Assembly (NCBI RefSeq): GCF_018446385.1
Contig: NC_056002.1
Span: forward strand, 32,536,636-32,600,635
Source: Zingiber officinale
Taxonomy: Eukaryota > Streptophyta > Magnoliopsida > Zingiberales > Zingiberaceae
Reading direction: 5' to 3'
DNA length: 64,000 bases
Shown here: in pieces, positions 1 to 9,849 of the stretch
Layout: every line of letters begins with the position of its first letter
Numbering within the stretch: position 1 is the stretch's first letter
Position numbers and translations under genes: made by a program
Notes under the pieces: model-generated
What the model saw: only the letters and a program-made list of their open reading frames with translations
The model's database searches: none
What the model was told of the DNA's origin: nothing

Positions 1-180
1 GTTTAATTTTTAAAATAGATTTTTATGTTAATTTTTTTTTAAAATAAATTTTTAAGTTAAAAAAAAATTAAGTTTAATTTTTATAATAGATTTTTAAGTT
101 AAAAAATTTTTATTTTATTTTTTAAAATAAATTTTTTAAGTTAAAGAAAATTTAATTTTAATTTAATTTTAATTTAATTT
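1..180. repeat. AT-rich low-complexity stretch
   Basis: Imperfect repeats of a T-rich/A-rich phrase (TTTAAAATAGATTTTTA-like, then AAGTTAAA) occur about four times. No gene is visible. It lies in the internal part of the minus-strand copia fossil, or in sequence that replaced it. Confidence 0.55.
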
Positions 181-599
181 AATAGTCATCTCACCCGTTC
201 TATGTTGTCAATCAGGGAATCCTTTAATTTTTTGAGATGAATTAAGTTCGACTTTAAGGTTTGTTTTTAACTTGTGTTAGATTCAGGTTTAGCTTTGGGT
301 TCAACAAATAGGCGTTCTCTGGATAAACTTCTGGGCTATGGTGAGTCACTCGGACATCATTAAAGTAACCATGCCTTCGAGGTTTTCCAAATAGTCATAT
401 CCACTGGACTTAGTACAAAACCTTGGTCTAACTGGTTATGATTCATTAAGGGTAGCTTCGGTCAGTTCCACTTAGCCAGATGCACCAGGTCGAAACCATA
501 TCTTCCTAGACATGCATAGACTAAGCTTCCCTAACGTACTATCATCCAAAACTTCACCAGTACTATTTTTCAAGTTAAACTTGAACCCTCTTTAACTAG

Positions 600-686
600 T
601 CCTAATTACCCTGTCGGGTAGGTTGGTTGGGGTTACCCTTTTCGGGTAGGTTGGTTAGGGTTACCCTGTCGGGTAGGTTAGTTTTG
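600..686. repeat. short tandem repeat, about 33-36 bp x 3
   Basis: Three copies of a unit with the core GGGTAGGTTGGTTAGGGTTA. The GGTTAGGGTTA portion resembles a telomere motif but is embedded in a longer unit. It lies inside the copia fossil. Confidence 0.7.
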
Positions 687-808
687 GAGATGCCAGCTAT
701 TCTGGAGCCTCCCCCTGAATCATTGACCATTAATTTAGTTTTTAGTTATGGATTTATTATAGTTGTTAAATTTTGGTTAAAATTTAATGTTTAATTTGTA
801 ATTTAGAT

Positions 809-1573
809 TCAAGTTTTAAATTTTGAATTAATTAAATTAGTCAAATTATCTTTCTTTAAGAGAATATTTTTAAAGTTTAAGTTTTTATTCATTTTTAAAT
901 TTGAATTAATTAAATTGTTTGAATTATATTTCCTTAAAGGTTTATCTTTTAACCTTTTATTAATTGTTAATTTTGAATTTTTCAGATTATCTTTATTTAA
1001 TATGTTATTTTTAACATTTAATTTTAATTTTGTTAAATTTAGTTTTGATTTTATCAAAGTGTATTTTATTCTTATATTTTCTTTATTTTTTAAGTTGATA
1101 TAATTAGTGAAATTTATTAGATTATTCTTATCATTAAAGTTTAATTTTTTATTAATTAAATTATCTTGGGTTTGGATAGGATTTTCTAGATTAATATTGT
1201 CTAGATTATTAAATAATTTATTAATTTTATCTAGATCAATATTGACCTTGTCATCTCTATCATTTGAGTTTTCAGATTTGTTTAGGTTCAAGTTTGAATT
1301 TTTTAAATTAATTGGATTTGTTTTATCAGATAATATCCTAGGGGTATTTTTGTAATTATTGTCAACTACATTATTTTCACATATATTTTCAGAAATAACT
1401 AGATCAATGCTCATATTTTTTAAACTACTATTAGCAGGGGTATTTTGGTAAATATCATTAACCTTGAACGCAACCCCTAATTCAGTAGGCTTTTCGATTG
1501 GATCTAACCCGAGTTCGGATTCGATTTTTACTTGATCCTCGAGCTTCATCGGCTCCTCGTGAAGTTTGATCAA
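809..1573 (-). pseudogene. copia gag-like region
   Basis: An open stretch of about 254 codons in the gag position of the copia fossil. It begins with an IKLHEEP-type segment usual in this family's gag and then turns extremely Asn/Lys/Leu-rich. The N-rich part reflects the AT-rich base composition and may not be gag-derived protein. No function beyond capsid (gag) remnant is proposed. Confidence 0.45.
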
Positions 1574-2158
1574 TTGGGTACAAAGCTCATGTGCATCTTT
1601 GTACTTTTTTACTCTGCATAAAACATTGTTAGGTAAAACATTACAAATGATTTTATTTACATTTGTCTTTAGTTATGAGTTCTGAGAAGGTTTTCTCAAT
1701 ATCAGCCAATAATCAAAGTTTACGCTTCCTAAGAAGCATTCCATTAATCGCTTCCAATAGTTGAAATCTTGATCGTATGGTGGTGGTTCGTGGGGGTTCC
1801 GTCCTTCTTGAAGAGTCATTATTCTTGCACACAGAGAAACAGAAAAAAAAATCCCAAGACTTGGTCTTGGATTAGCAGTGCTAATATTTCACTATTTTCG
1901 GGAAAAATAATAAAATATTATTAAAATATTTTAAAAAATATTATTTCAAAAATTTGAAAATATAATATTTTTTAAATACTAAACAATGGTGAAAAGATGG
2001 TGATATATTTTTCAAAAACCGTTTTGGAGGGAAAAAAATGAAAGGCGTAAGGTTTTATTTAAAAGACAAACAATATCTATTTTTTTTTTAAAAAACGACC
2101 CCTCTTTACTTGATTGGTGGTTGCACCAAATCAGAGCGGTACCTGCTCTGATACCACT

Positions 2159-3265
2159 TGTTGGATCGTGAAACGTCGATAGAGGGGGGGGTGAATATCG
2201 ATTCGAAAAACAGCGTTGAAAAGAGTTAAGCGCAGCGGAATTTAAAAGAACAGACACAGTAATTTTACTTCGTTCGGAGCCTGTGACGACTCCTACTCGA
2301 AGGCCCGTACTCCATGAGTACTTTCGTTGGGCAATCACTATCAATTCGAATGATGATTACAAAATAATTAAGTACAAGAATTGACAGAAATAAAATACCG
2401 ACAAGAGAAGAAGAATTAGACTTAAGAAAGCGCTTTGTCGGAATAGCCTCGCGGCGTCGCAGGAGCGTAGAGCAGCAGAGCAAGCAGTAGATTCTCAGTT
2501 CTGAATTGATATGGAAGCTCCACCCCTGGGGCTTCTTTTATATGCTGCTCCGGGCGCCTGGATCCCTTCCGGGCGCCCTGGTGCGACGTGGCAAGTCTAA
2601 TCAGCGAACTCCACGTGGCAACGACTCTGCTTGGATAAAACTTGCCTCCGGGCGCCCTGATCCCCTCCGAGCGCCCGGACCCCTCTTCTCCAGAAAGTCC
2701 TTCTCCTGCAAGAAAAGGTTAGTCCGAGGTAAATATACCCTGCAACACAGATTGTTAGCACAGTTTTATAGATAAGCAAAGTGAGTATGAATTAGCAAAA
2801 AGAGTATGACTTAGATTCCGTCTTTCCAAGACCGGAATCTAGTCACGATCTTGACTTAGATATCCGAAATGGATCTAAGCCGGATCGACACCTAATGTTC
2901 CCTTCCAGGGAACGCGTCCTCACAGTCACTCCCCTCCAGTGACTTACCTTACTTACCTGTCAGACGTCCGGTCAGCCCTTCGACCCGTCTGGACTTCTTG
3001 CCAAGCGTCCGGTCAGCCCGTCGACCCGCTTGGACTTCTCGCCAGCTATCCGGTCAGCCCATCGACCTAGCTGGACTTCTCGCCAGCTATCCAGTCGGCC
3101 TGTCGACCTAGCTGGACTTCTCGCCAAGCGTCCGGTCAGCCCGTTGACCCGCTTGGACTTCGTCTGCACACTCGGTCAGAGTGTTAGATCATAACAAATG
3201 TAACTTAACCTGATTTGTCATTCATCAAAACCTGAGTTAAACCGTTAGTGCTAACCGCACCAACA
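2159..3265 (-). repeat. copia LTR (1,107 bp)
   Basis: On the minus strand it starts TGTTGGTGCGG and ends GATCCAACA, followed by the Met-tRNA PBS. A TATA-like CATATAAAAG lies near 2540. A related LTR, truncated and in the opposite orientation, is at 51091-52077 with shared blocks (GTTTTGATGAATGACAAA, GGAACATTAGGTGTCGATCC). Confidence 0.8.
2960..3165. repeat. minisatellite inside the copia LTR, about 41 bp x 5
   Basis: Repeats of a unit with the core CCGGTCAGCCCGTCGACC followed by TTGGACTTCTCGCCA. The Arg/Gly-rich open frames across it are artefacts of the repeat. Confidence 0.8.
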
Positions 3266-3385
3266 GGATATTCCAGCCGCCTGTGGCTGAGGTATATTGT
3301 GGATGTAGAAAGTTTCAGATTGTCCGCCGTACAGGGGAGGTGCTGCCGAAATTTCTTCGGACAGGGACTCCTCCGGGGCGTGACA
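3266..3385 (+). mobile_element. Tekay-like (chromovirus) LTR 3' end
   Basis: Contains the block ACAGGGGAGGTGCTGCCGAA followed by CGGACAGGGACTCC and ends GGGGCGTGACA. The same block closes the LTR at 52078-55650, where a PBS follows, and occurs in reverse in the 12430-15468 LTR. The copia element sits against its left side, so the rest of this LTR is probably beyond the left edge. Confidence 0.65.
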
Positions 3386-3867
3386 AATACATCAACGTGG
3401 AAGAGGCCCAAGCAGCTAGAAGGAAGTAGACACCGACTGAGCGTCGACCGACTAGCAGCCATATGCCGCCCAAAGGACCAAGGGCTGAAGGAGTACTGCT
3501 GCACCAGGAGACCAAGGCACACGCTATACAACACTTGGCATCTAGTCGGCCTAAGGCGCCCAAGGGAAATGTATGGACACCTATGTTTTGTTTGTTCCAC
3601 CAGTCGGCAACGCACAACACACGGGACTGCCGAGGACTAACGCCAATCGTAAACCGACCGACCCCCATGGGATATCGCCGTCGCTCTCCATCTCCTGATC
3701 GACGGGATCACCGCCGCTCAATCGAGCGACGAGAAAAGAGAAGGGAGCATGAGCGCTATCACCATCAGCGGAGGGAGGAGACCGATCCCTCCAAAATCCC
3801 AGCCGAACGGAATAGGTCGTCAGCCCAGGAAGAGGAAAACAGAACAATGCTTCCCGAGGAGAGATAG
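3386..3867 (+). pseudogene. Tat gag remnant (element A)
   Basis: Has the YINVEEAQAARR segment and a zinc-knuckle-like block (FCLFHQSATHNTRDC) followed by an Arg/Glu-rich tail. The same blocks occur in the gag region of element B at 42.2-42.7 kb on the minus strand. Confidence 0.7.
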
Positions 3868-3977
3868 GCATGATTGCCAGAGGGCCGACCGACAGAGACT
3901 CTAATCGGGCCAGGAAATCATACGCCCCGCGGTTGGAGATCCACGCCGTTGGGTGCAGCAAGGAGAAGGCTGAAGGG

Positions 3978-4436
3978 CCTCAAATTAGCTTCGGCCCCGA
4001 CGATCTAGAAGGGGTCAAAATCCCTTATGATGATGCTTTGATCATTCAAGCGGTGATTGCCAACTACACCATTCACTGGACCTTCGTCGACACAAGAAGT
4101 TCGACGAACATCATTTTTAAGAAGACATTCGACTAGCTGCAAATCTATCGCAGTGAGTTGCTGCCCATGGTGACCCCACTTTACGAATTCACAATCAATG
4201 AAGTCTTGTCGATCGGCCAGGCAAGATTGGTCATCTTACTGGGGGGAGGAGTCATTGAAGAGGACCCGGACCACCAACTTCATAGTTGTGGACGCGTCAT
4301 TGGCCTACAATGTCATCTTGGGTCGACCAGCTCTCAACGAATTTCGGCAGCAGTATCCACGTACTGCCAGAAAATACAGTTCCCAGTAGACGATCAGGTG
4401 GGTGAAGTCAAGGGGGGCCAACTGGCCGCTCAGTGA
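3978..4436 (+). pseudogene. Tat protease region (element A)
   Basis: Carries a retropepsin-like active-site neighbourhood (around 4086-4110) preceded by ALIIQAVIANYTIHW and followed by the VILGRPALNEF segment that closes this domain in the family. It is homologous to 41347-42060 in element B. Confidence 0.7.
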
Positions 4437-4814
4437 TGTTATGTGGAGATGGTCAAGGCCGAGGCCAAAGCAGCGCGGAAGGCTCCACGACTAGAGGTAA
4501 ATGCTGTTACTGAGAAACCTCCCACCTTGGTATATGAAGAAAAAGAAGAGGTGCAGATCCACCCAAGTCGGTCGGAAGCCATGACTTTCGTGGTTGCCGA
4601 CCTGGAGGAGATGAAGAAGAAGGCGGAATTAATCGTCTGCCTCAAAAAGAATCATGATGTGTTCGCATGGTCGACACATGAGTTGCCCGACATCTCCCCA
4701 AACGTGGCCCAGCATGAGCTGCACGTCCAACCAGATGCTCAGTCGACCAAATAAAGAAAAAGGTATTTCAGCGAGGAGCAGAACCTGATCATCCGGGCGG
4801 AGATTGAAAAGCTA

Positions 4815-5345
4815 TTGGAGGTCGACCACATCAAGAAAGTTCAATTCCTGAGCTGGCTGATCAATATGGTGTTGGTCTCCAAGCCGGGCAACAAATGGAG
4901 GGTATGCATCAACTTCCATGACTTAAACAAGGCATGCCCAAAGGACTTCTATCCGCTGCCCTGGATAGGTCAATTGGTGGACTCGACGGCGGGCTGTAAG
5001 TTGATCTGTATGCTCGATGCGTATCAAGAATACCATCAAGTGTCGCTTACCCACGGAGATCAAGAAAAGGTCAGCTTCATAACGGCTATTAGCACATATT
5101 GCTACAATGTAATGTCGTTCGGACTGAAGAATGTCGGAGCTACCTATCAGAGGCTAATGAATAAAGTGTTTCGACGGTAGATCGGCCGTAATATAGAGGT
5201 ATACGTTGACCACATACTCATCAAATCCCTCCGAGCGGTCAACCTATGTGCAGACCTCGACGAAACCTGCCAGAAGTTAAGAGCATATAGAATAAAGCTA
5301 AATCCTAGCAAGTGTCTGTTTGACGCCAAGAGCGGTCGCTTCCTA
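4815..5345 (+). pseudogene. Tat reverse transcriptase region (element A)
   Basis: Segments typical of Ty3/gypsy RT are visible: WRVCINFHDLNKACPKD, then the MLDAYQEYHQV region, the MSFGLKN segment and the catalytic-loop region near 5200. It is a fossil. Confidence 0.8.
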
Positions 5346-6009
5346 GGTTACATTGTCACTGAGAAAGGCATCAAAGCCAACCCCAGCAAGGTCCACGCTT
5401 TGTAAAACATGCCTCCACCTCGGAATTTGAAGGAAGCTCAGAGGCTAACCGGTCGGATCACGATATTGTCCCAGTTCATATCTAAGTTATCCGATCGAAG
5501 CTTGCCATTTTTTAAGATACTGCGCTGAGCCACAAAATTCTAATGGGACGCAGAGTGTGACCGAGCGCTGGAGGAGTTGAGGGCATATCTTAGCTTATTA
5601 TCTGTGTTAGCCAAACCAGTCGCGAGGAGCCGCTTTGGATATATCTGTCATCCAATGAACATGTCGTTGGACCGACTCTAGTCAAGCAGAGTGGCCAAGA
5701 TCAACAACCTGTATATTTTCCGAGTCATATATTGAAGGATGTTGAATCTCACTACACCGGTCTTGAAAATTTTACCTATGCATTGGTATTCATCGCGCGG
5801 AGGTTTCACCCATACTTCCTAGTGCACTCAATAATACTAATGACTAGCAATGCTCTGGGAAGAGTTCTCCTCAATCCAGAAGCATTCGAACGGCTAATCA
5901 AGTGGACGATCGAACTTAGCGAATTCGACATCCAATATCAATCCCGAGCGGTGATCAAGGCTCAAGCCCTGGCTGATTTTGTTATAGAAGTCCAGAGTAA
6001 CGAGCCACC

Positions 6010-6400
6010 GGCGATATGGAAGATATATGTGGATGACTCATCCACTCGGCAAGGTAATGGGATCGGCTTAATCCTCATCTCACCGAGGGAAGATCGGATG
6101 CAGCTGTCCGCCCGGCTAGATTATCGAGCTACCAACAACGAAGCAGAGTGTGAGGCATTCATAGCTGGCCTGCAAGTAGCTCAGCACGTGGGAGCAGATA
6201 AAGTTCTCATCCACTTGGACTCCTAGCTCGCCGCCCAACAATTATCCGGGACCTTTGAAATAAGTAGCACACGGTTAAAGCTCTATGTAGAGGCTTTTGA
6301 AAAGCTGAACGCCAACTTCCAAGATGTAGTTATACAGAAGATCTCCCGATCAGAGAACCAGGTGGCGGATGAGCTAACAAAGCTGGCCAATTTATTAACG
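6010..6400 (+). pseudogene. Tat RNase H region (element A)
   Basis: Shows the IYVDDSSTRQGNGIG start of a gypsy RNase H and the ATNNEAECEAFIAGL helix (about 6130-6170). The end of the domain (NQVADELTKLA-like) lies near 6357-6390. Confidence 0.75.
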
Positions 6401-6713
6401 TTGATCGTCATAGGTCAGTCGATCGAGCAAGTTTCACTAATGACCCATATTGACCGAATGGAGGGAATCACCTTCCCAAACGACTGGAGGACAACCCTAA
6501 CAGAGTTCTTGCGTTCGAGAACTGTACCTGCCAATTCGGAGGATGCTCGCCTGATAAAAAAGAGGGTCGGTCAGTTCACGCTGATCAGCAACCAACTCTA
6601 CAAGAAAGCCTTCTCCCGACCCTTACTCAAATGTGTCAGATTGGAAGATGTCGATTACATCATGAATGAGGTACATCAAGGCTATTACAGAGGTCATCTG
6701 GGCGACCGTGCCT

Positions 6714-7302
6714 ATGGATGTAAATGAACCAAACGGTTCACGAGCTATTCGGAGCTCGATTCAATAAAAAACTCGTTCGAGTTCATTCGTTTATCTTATC
6801 GAGCCGAGCTCGAGCTCGATTTCGAGCTCGACAGTTTTATCGAGCCGAGCTCGAGCTTAAGGATATTCGGCTTGTGAGCTCGCGAACATGTTCGTTTGTA
6901 GGCTCGCAAGCCAAAAAAATGAGATTTAAAACGAGCCTTAAACCGAGCCAAAAAATGAGCTCTAAAACGAGCCAAAAAAAGAGCTCTAAAATGATCCTTA
7001 AAATGAGCTTTAAAATGAGTCAAAAAACGAGTTCTAAAATGAGCAAAAAACGAGCTCTAAATGAGCCCAAAAATGAGCCCGAGCTCGCTTAACGAGTTAG
7101 GCTCGTTAACTTTGATAATCGAGCTAATAATGAGCCGAGCTCGAACTGTTCGTGAGCTTGATAATTCTAAAACGAGCCGAGCTCGAGGCTTGTGATAAAA
7201 GCTCGATTCGAGCTCGAGCCAAGCTCGAGCCCGAATATAACTTAAATGAGCAAGCTCGAGCCTAATACTGTTCGGCTTGGTTCGGCTCGTTTACATCCGT
7301 AG
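6714..7302 (+). mobile_element. hAT-like non-autonomous DNA element, copy 1 (589 bp)
   Basis: Flanked by an 8-bp target duplication (CCGTGCCT at 6706-6713, TCGTGCCT at 7303-7310, one mismatch), the size used by hAT transposons. The ends are inverted: GGATGTAAATGAACC at the left, and GGATGTAAACGAGCC when the right end is reverse-complemented. The interior is made almost wholly of GAGCTCG and AAAACGAGC phrases. It cleanly splits the integrase region of element A. Copies 2 and 3 are at 23655 and 54257. Confidence 0.8.
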
Positions 7303-8197
7303 TCGTGCCTTGGCTCGAAAAATACTTTTAGCTGGCTATTTCTGGCCGACCCTCCAGGAGGATGCCGCTCGGATAGTGACAACTTTCCTATCTTGCCAGA
7401 AGTACCACAACGTGTTGCATCGACTGACTAAGGAGATGAAAGCATCCACGGTATCGTACCCGTTCGACTAATGGGGCATGGACATCATGAGACCCTTCCC
7501 TATGGCAACCGGTCAGTGAATGTTTCTGTTGGTGGCGGTGGACTACTTCTCAAAATGGGTAGAGGTTGAGCCGCTTGCAAGAATCACAGAGAGGATGGTT
7601 ACCAAGTTTATTTGGAAAAACATTGTCTGCTGGTTCGGAATCCCGCACCGACTCGTGTCTGACAATGGGAGGCAGTTCATCGGTCAGGAGCTCAAAGAAT
7701 GATGTGAATGCTATGACATTCAACAATCATTCACCTCAGTGGCCTACCCCCAAGGCAATGGGCAAGTGGAAGTCACCAATCGGGAAATCCTGAGAAACTT
7801 GCATGCTTGGCTCGACCACATGGGAGGCAGCTGAGTTGGCGAGCTCCCCAGCGTGCTGTGGGTGATCCGCACGACTCCAAAAGAGGCGACCGGTGTAACC
7901 CCATTTTAATTGGTATACGGCGGCGAGACAGTCGTCCCAGTGGAGGTAGGGGTAGAATCCGATCAAGTGCAGCACTACGACGAAGCTCATGTTTAGCAAA
8001 GGCTGATGGAGCTCAACTTGGTGGACGAGACAAGGGCAAAAGTCGTCGTTCGGCTAACAGCCTACAGGCAATGCATGAAGCAGAATTATAATCGTCGGGT
8101 GATCCCGAGATCCTTCCAGGTCGGTGACCTCGTCTGGAAGAAAGTGAAGCTGGTCGGCGATATTGCCAAGCTCGAGGCCCCATGGGCAGGACCATTC

Positions 8198-8920
8198 TGT
8201 AGGATCGAAAAGAATTTAGATATCTCCACAATGACATGATATTGTCCACTTTGGGCCTAAGCCCTCATGGTTTTGCTCTTGGGCTCTACCCAAAAGGCCT
8301 CATGCCAATGGAGATATCTTTCTCTTATAAACCCATGATCTTTTCCATGTGTTTTCAATATGGGACTATGTTTGCAACCTTGCAACCCCAACAATCCCCC
8401 CCTCAAACAAAGGACCATGGGCTTCCCACGTCCGATCCTTGACCCACCAGGTCTTCCTGCCCCTCGGTCTACCCGACCTACTAGGACTTCCTTGCCTAGC
8501 CACAACTAGGACTTCCTGCCCCTCGGTCCACCCGACCTACTAGGACTTCCTGCCTAGCCGCAACTAGGACTTCCTGCCTGGTGTCTGGTCCTCTTGATCC
8601 GAACATAGGAGCCCCCACTTTCTTTGTTCGAGGTCAATATTGTACTCACATGGTTCAATCAGACCATAACTCTTGTGCACAGTCGACGGTTAAACCTTCT
8701 GGCAGTCCAGGCTCTGATACCAATTGTATGATCGAAAAGAATTTAGATATCTCCACAATGACATGATATTGTCCACTTTGGGCCTAAGCCCTCATGGTTT
8801 TGCTCTTGGGCTCTACCCAAAAGGCCTCATGCCAATGGAGATATCTTTCTCTTATAAACCCATGATCTTTTCCATGTGTTTTCAATATGGGACTATGTTT
8901 GCAACCTTGCAACCCCAACA
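8198..8920 (-). mobile_element. TRIM (terminal-repeat retrotransposon in miniature), looks whole
   Basis: Two 196-bp LTRs (8198-8393 and 8725-8920) surround 331 bp of non-coding sequence. The 5-bp target duplication CATTC (8193-8197, 8921-8925) is exact. On the minus strand the LTR runs TGTTGGGG...CATACA, is followed by the Met-tRNA PBS (complement of 8711-8722), and a purine tract (GAGGGGGGAT) precedes the other LTR. No protein is encoded, as is normal for TRIMs. The LTRs differ at one position, so the insertion is recent, well under a million years at usual plant rates. Confidence 0.93.
8450..8580. repeat. short tandem repeat inside the TRIM
   Basis: The phrase CTAGGACTTCCTGCC recurs about four times, alternating with CCTCGGTCYACCCGACCTA and TAGCCGCAA spacers. 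Confidence 0.7.
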
Positions 8921-9119
8921 CATTCAAGGTTGTACGGAAGCTCTGTTCGAGTGCCTACTATTTGGAGGACGAAAAAGGAGGCAGCTCGAGAGGCCCTAGA
9001 GTGCAAACCATCTTCAACCCTACAGGGCCGGGTGAGAGGTGCGTGAGTAAATCCTGTATTTTATATTCGTTGTATGTTTGCTGAATGCATGCAAAGTTTG
9101 AATAAAAAAGAAAAGGCCT

Positions 9120-9520
9120 CTAAGTGCATCTTTTTCAAACCGTTAAGCAGCGACGTTAAACGGGTGTCTCCACCAACCGTCAGCGACGACGTTAAACGTG
9201 TGTCTCCACCAACGGTCGAGCAGCGACCTTAAACCCTCGTCTCCAACAAATCGTCAATTGGCGACGTTAAACTCGAGTCTCCAAAAAATCGTCGAGCGGC
9301 GACGTTAAACTTGAGTCTTCATTAAATCGACTAGTGGCGACGTTAAACGCGAGTCTGTTTCAAATCGTCGAGCGACGACGTTAAACTCGGGTCTTCGCTA
9401 AATCATCGAGCAGCGACGTTAAATGCGAGTCTGTTCAAATCGTCGAGCGGCGACGTTAAACATGAGTCTGCTTTGAACCGTCGAGCAGCGACGTCATATC
9501 CGAAGCTTCATCAACTAGAC
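9120..9520 (+). repeat. minisatellite of element A, about 40-50 bp unit x 8
   Basis: Repeated core CGAGCGGCGACGTTAAAC followed by GAGTCTCC. The same core, reverse-complemented, makes the 64-bp minisatellite of element B (40.0-40.8 kb). It lies between the end of pol and the antisense ORF in both elements. The stretch 9521-9850 between it and the antisense ORF shows no gene. Confidence 0.85.
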
Positions 9521-9849
9521 AAGCGGCAACGACAGACTCAAGTCTATGCGGACGGTCGAACGGCTGACTGCGAATAATGGTTGCCTGAAAGCCTCCAAAA
9601 TGGCAAATGAAATGTCCATTCGAGAGAACGCACCAGAATACTTCAGGCCCAACGATTTGAAAAGAAAGGTGAATCGGGCAGGCGCGCATAAAAATCACGG
9701 TTGAACGGAGAAATTATGGGACTACAATACGACTAAAGGAAGATCGAAATGCAAACACAATAAGAAAAAGTCCTACTGAATGGCTGGGCATGCATTAATA
9801 CTTCAAAAGCTTACAAAAGAGATTACAAAAGATCGAGCCCTTAGCCTCA

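Larger units (their letters stand above)
1..3265 (-). mobile_element. Ty1/copia LTR-retrotransposon fossil (5' LTR plus gag side)
   Basis: Reading the minus strand, a 1,107-bp LTR (3265 to 2159) is followed at once by a primer-binding site matching the end of initiator Met-tRNA (complement of 2145-2156), a leader, and gag-like sequence down to about 800. The gag start carries the family's FNYWK-type motif (near 1790-1750). The element runs off the left edge, so the pol region and 3' LTR are not seen. It is broken, with several breaks. Family assignment rests on the PBS, the gag motif and the LTR ends (TGTTGG...CCAACA). Confidence 0.75.
6640..9040 (+). pseudogene. Tat integrase region and end of pol (element A), twice interrupted
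   Basis: The zinc-binding portion precedes and follows the hAT-like insertion (6714-7302). The core is recognisable from LLVAVDYFSKWVEVEPLAR (about 7525) and FGIPHRLVSDNGRQF (about 7637). The C-terminal FQVGDLVWKKV segment (about 8115) runs into the TRIM, and the end of pol resumes after 8925 (AYYLEDEKG). Confidence 0.75.

Noticed and set aside
600-686. Interstitial telomere repeat
   Set aside because: GGTTAGGGTTA appears only as part of a longer unit, not as tandem TTTAGGG.
2972-3169. Arg/Gly-rich frame with internal peptide repeats
   Set aside because: A direct reading of the 41-bp minisatellite in the copia LTR; no start context or homology.
3248-3961. Minus-strand frames opposite the Tat gag
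   Set aside because: Shadows of the plus-strand gag region; no match to the antisense ORF family, which lies elsewhere.
6724-7092. Long Lys/Ser-rich open frame
   Set aside because: It is the low-complexity interior of hAT-like copy 1 (ACGAGC/AAAATGAGC phrases), open on both strands by composition.
8236-8999. Paired open frames with the same peptide at 8236 and 8760
   Set aside because: They are the two LTRs of the TRIM; TRIMs do not code for protein.
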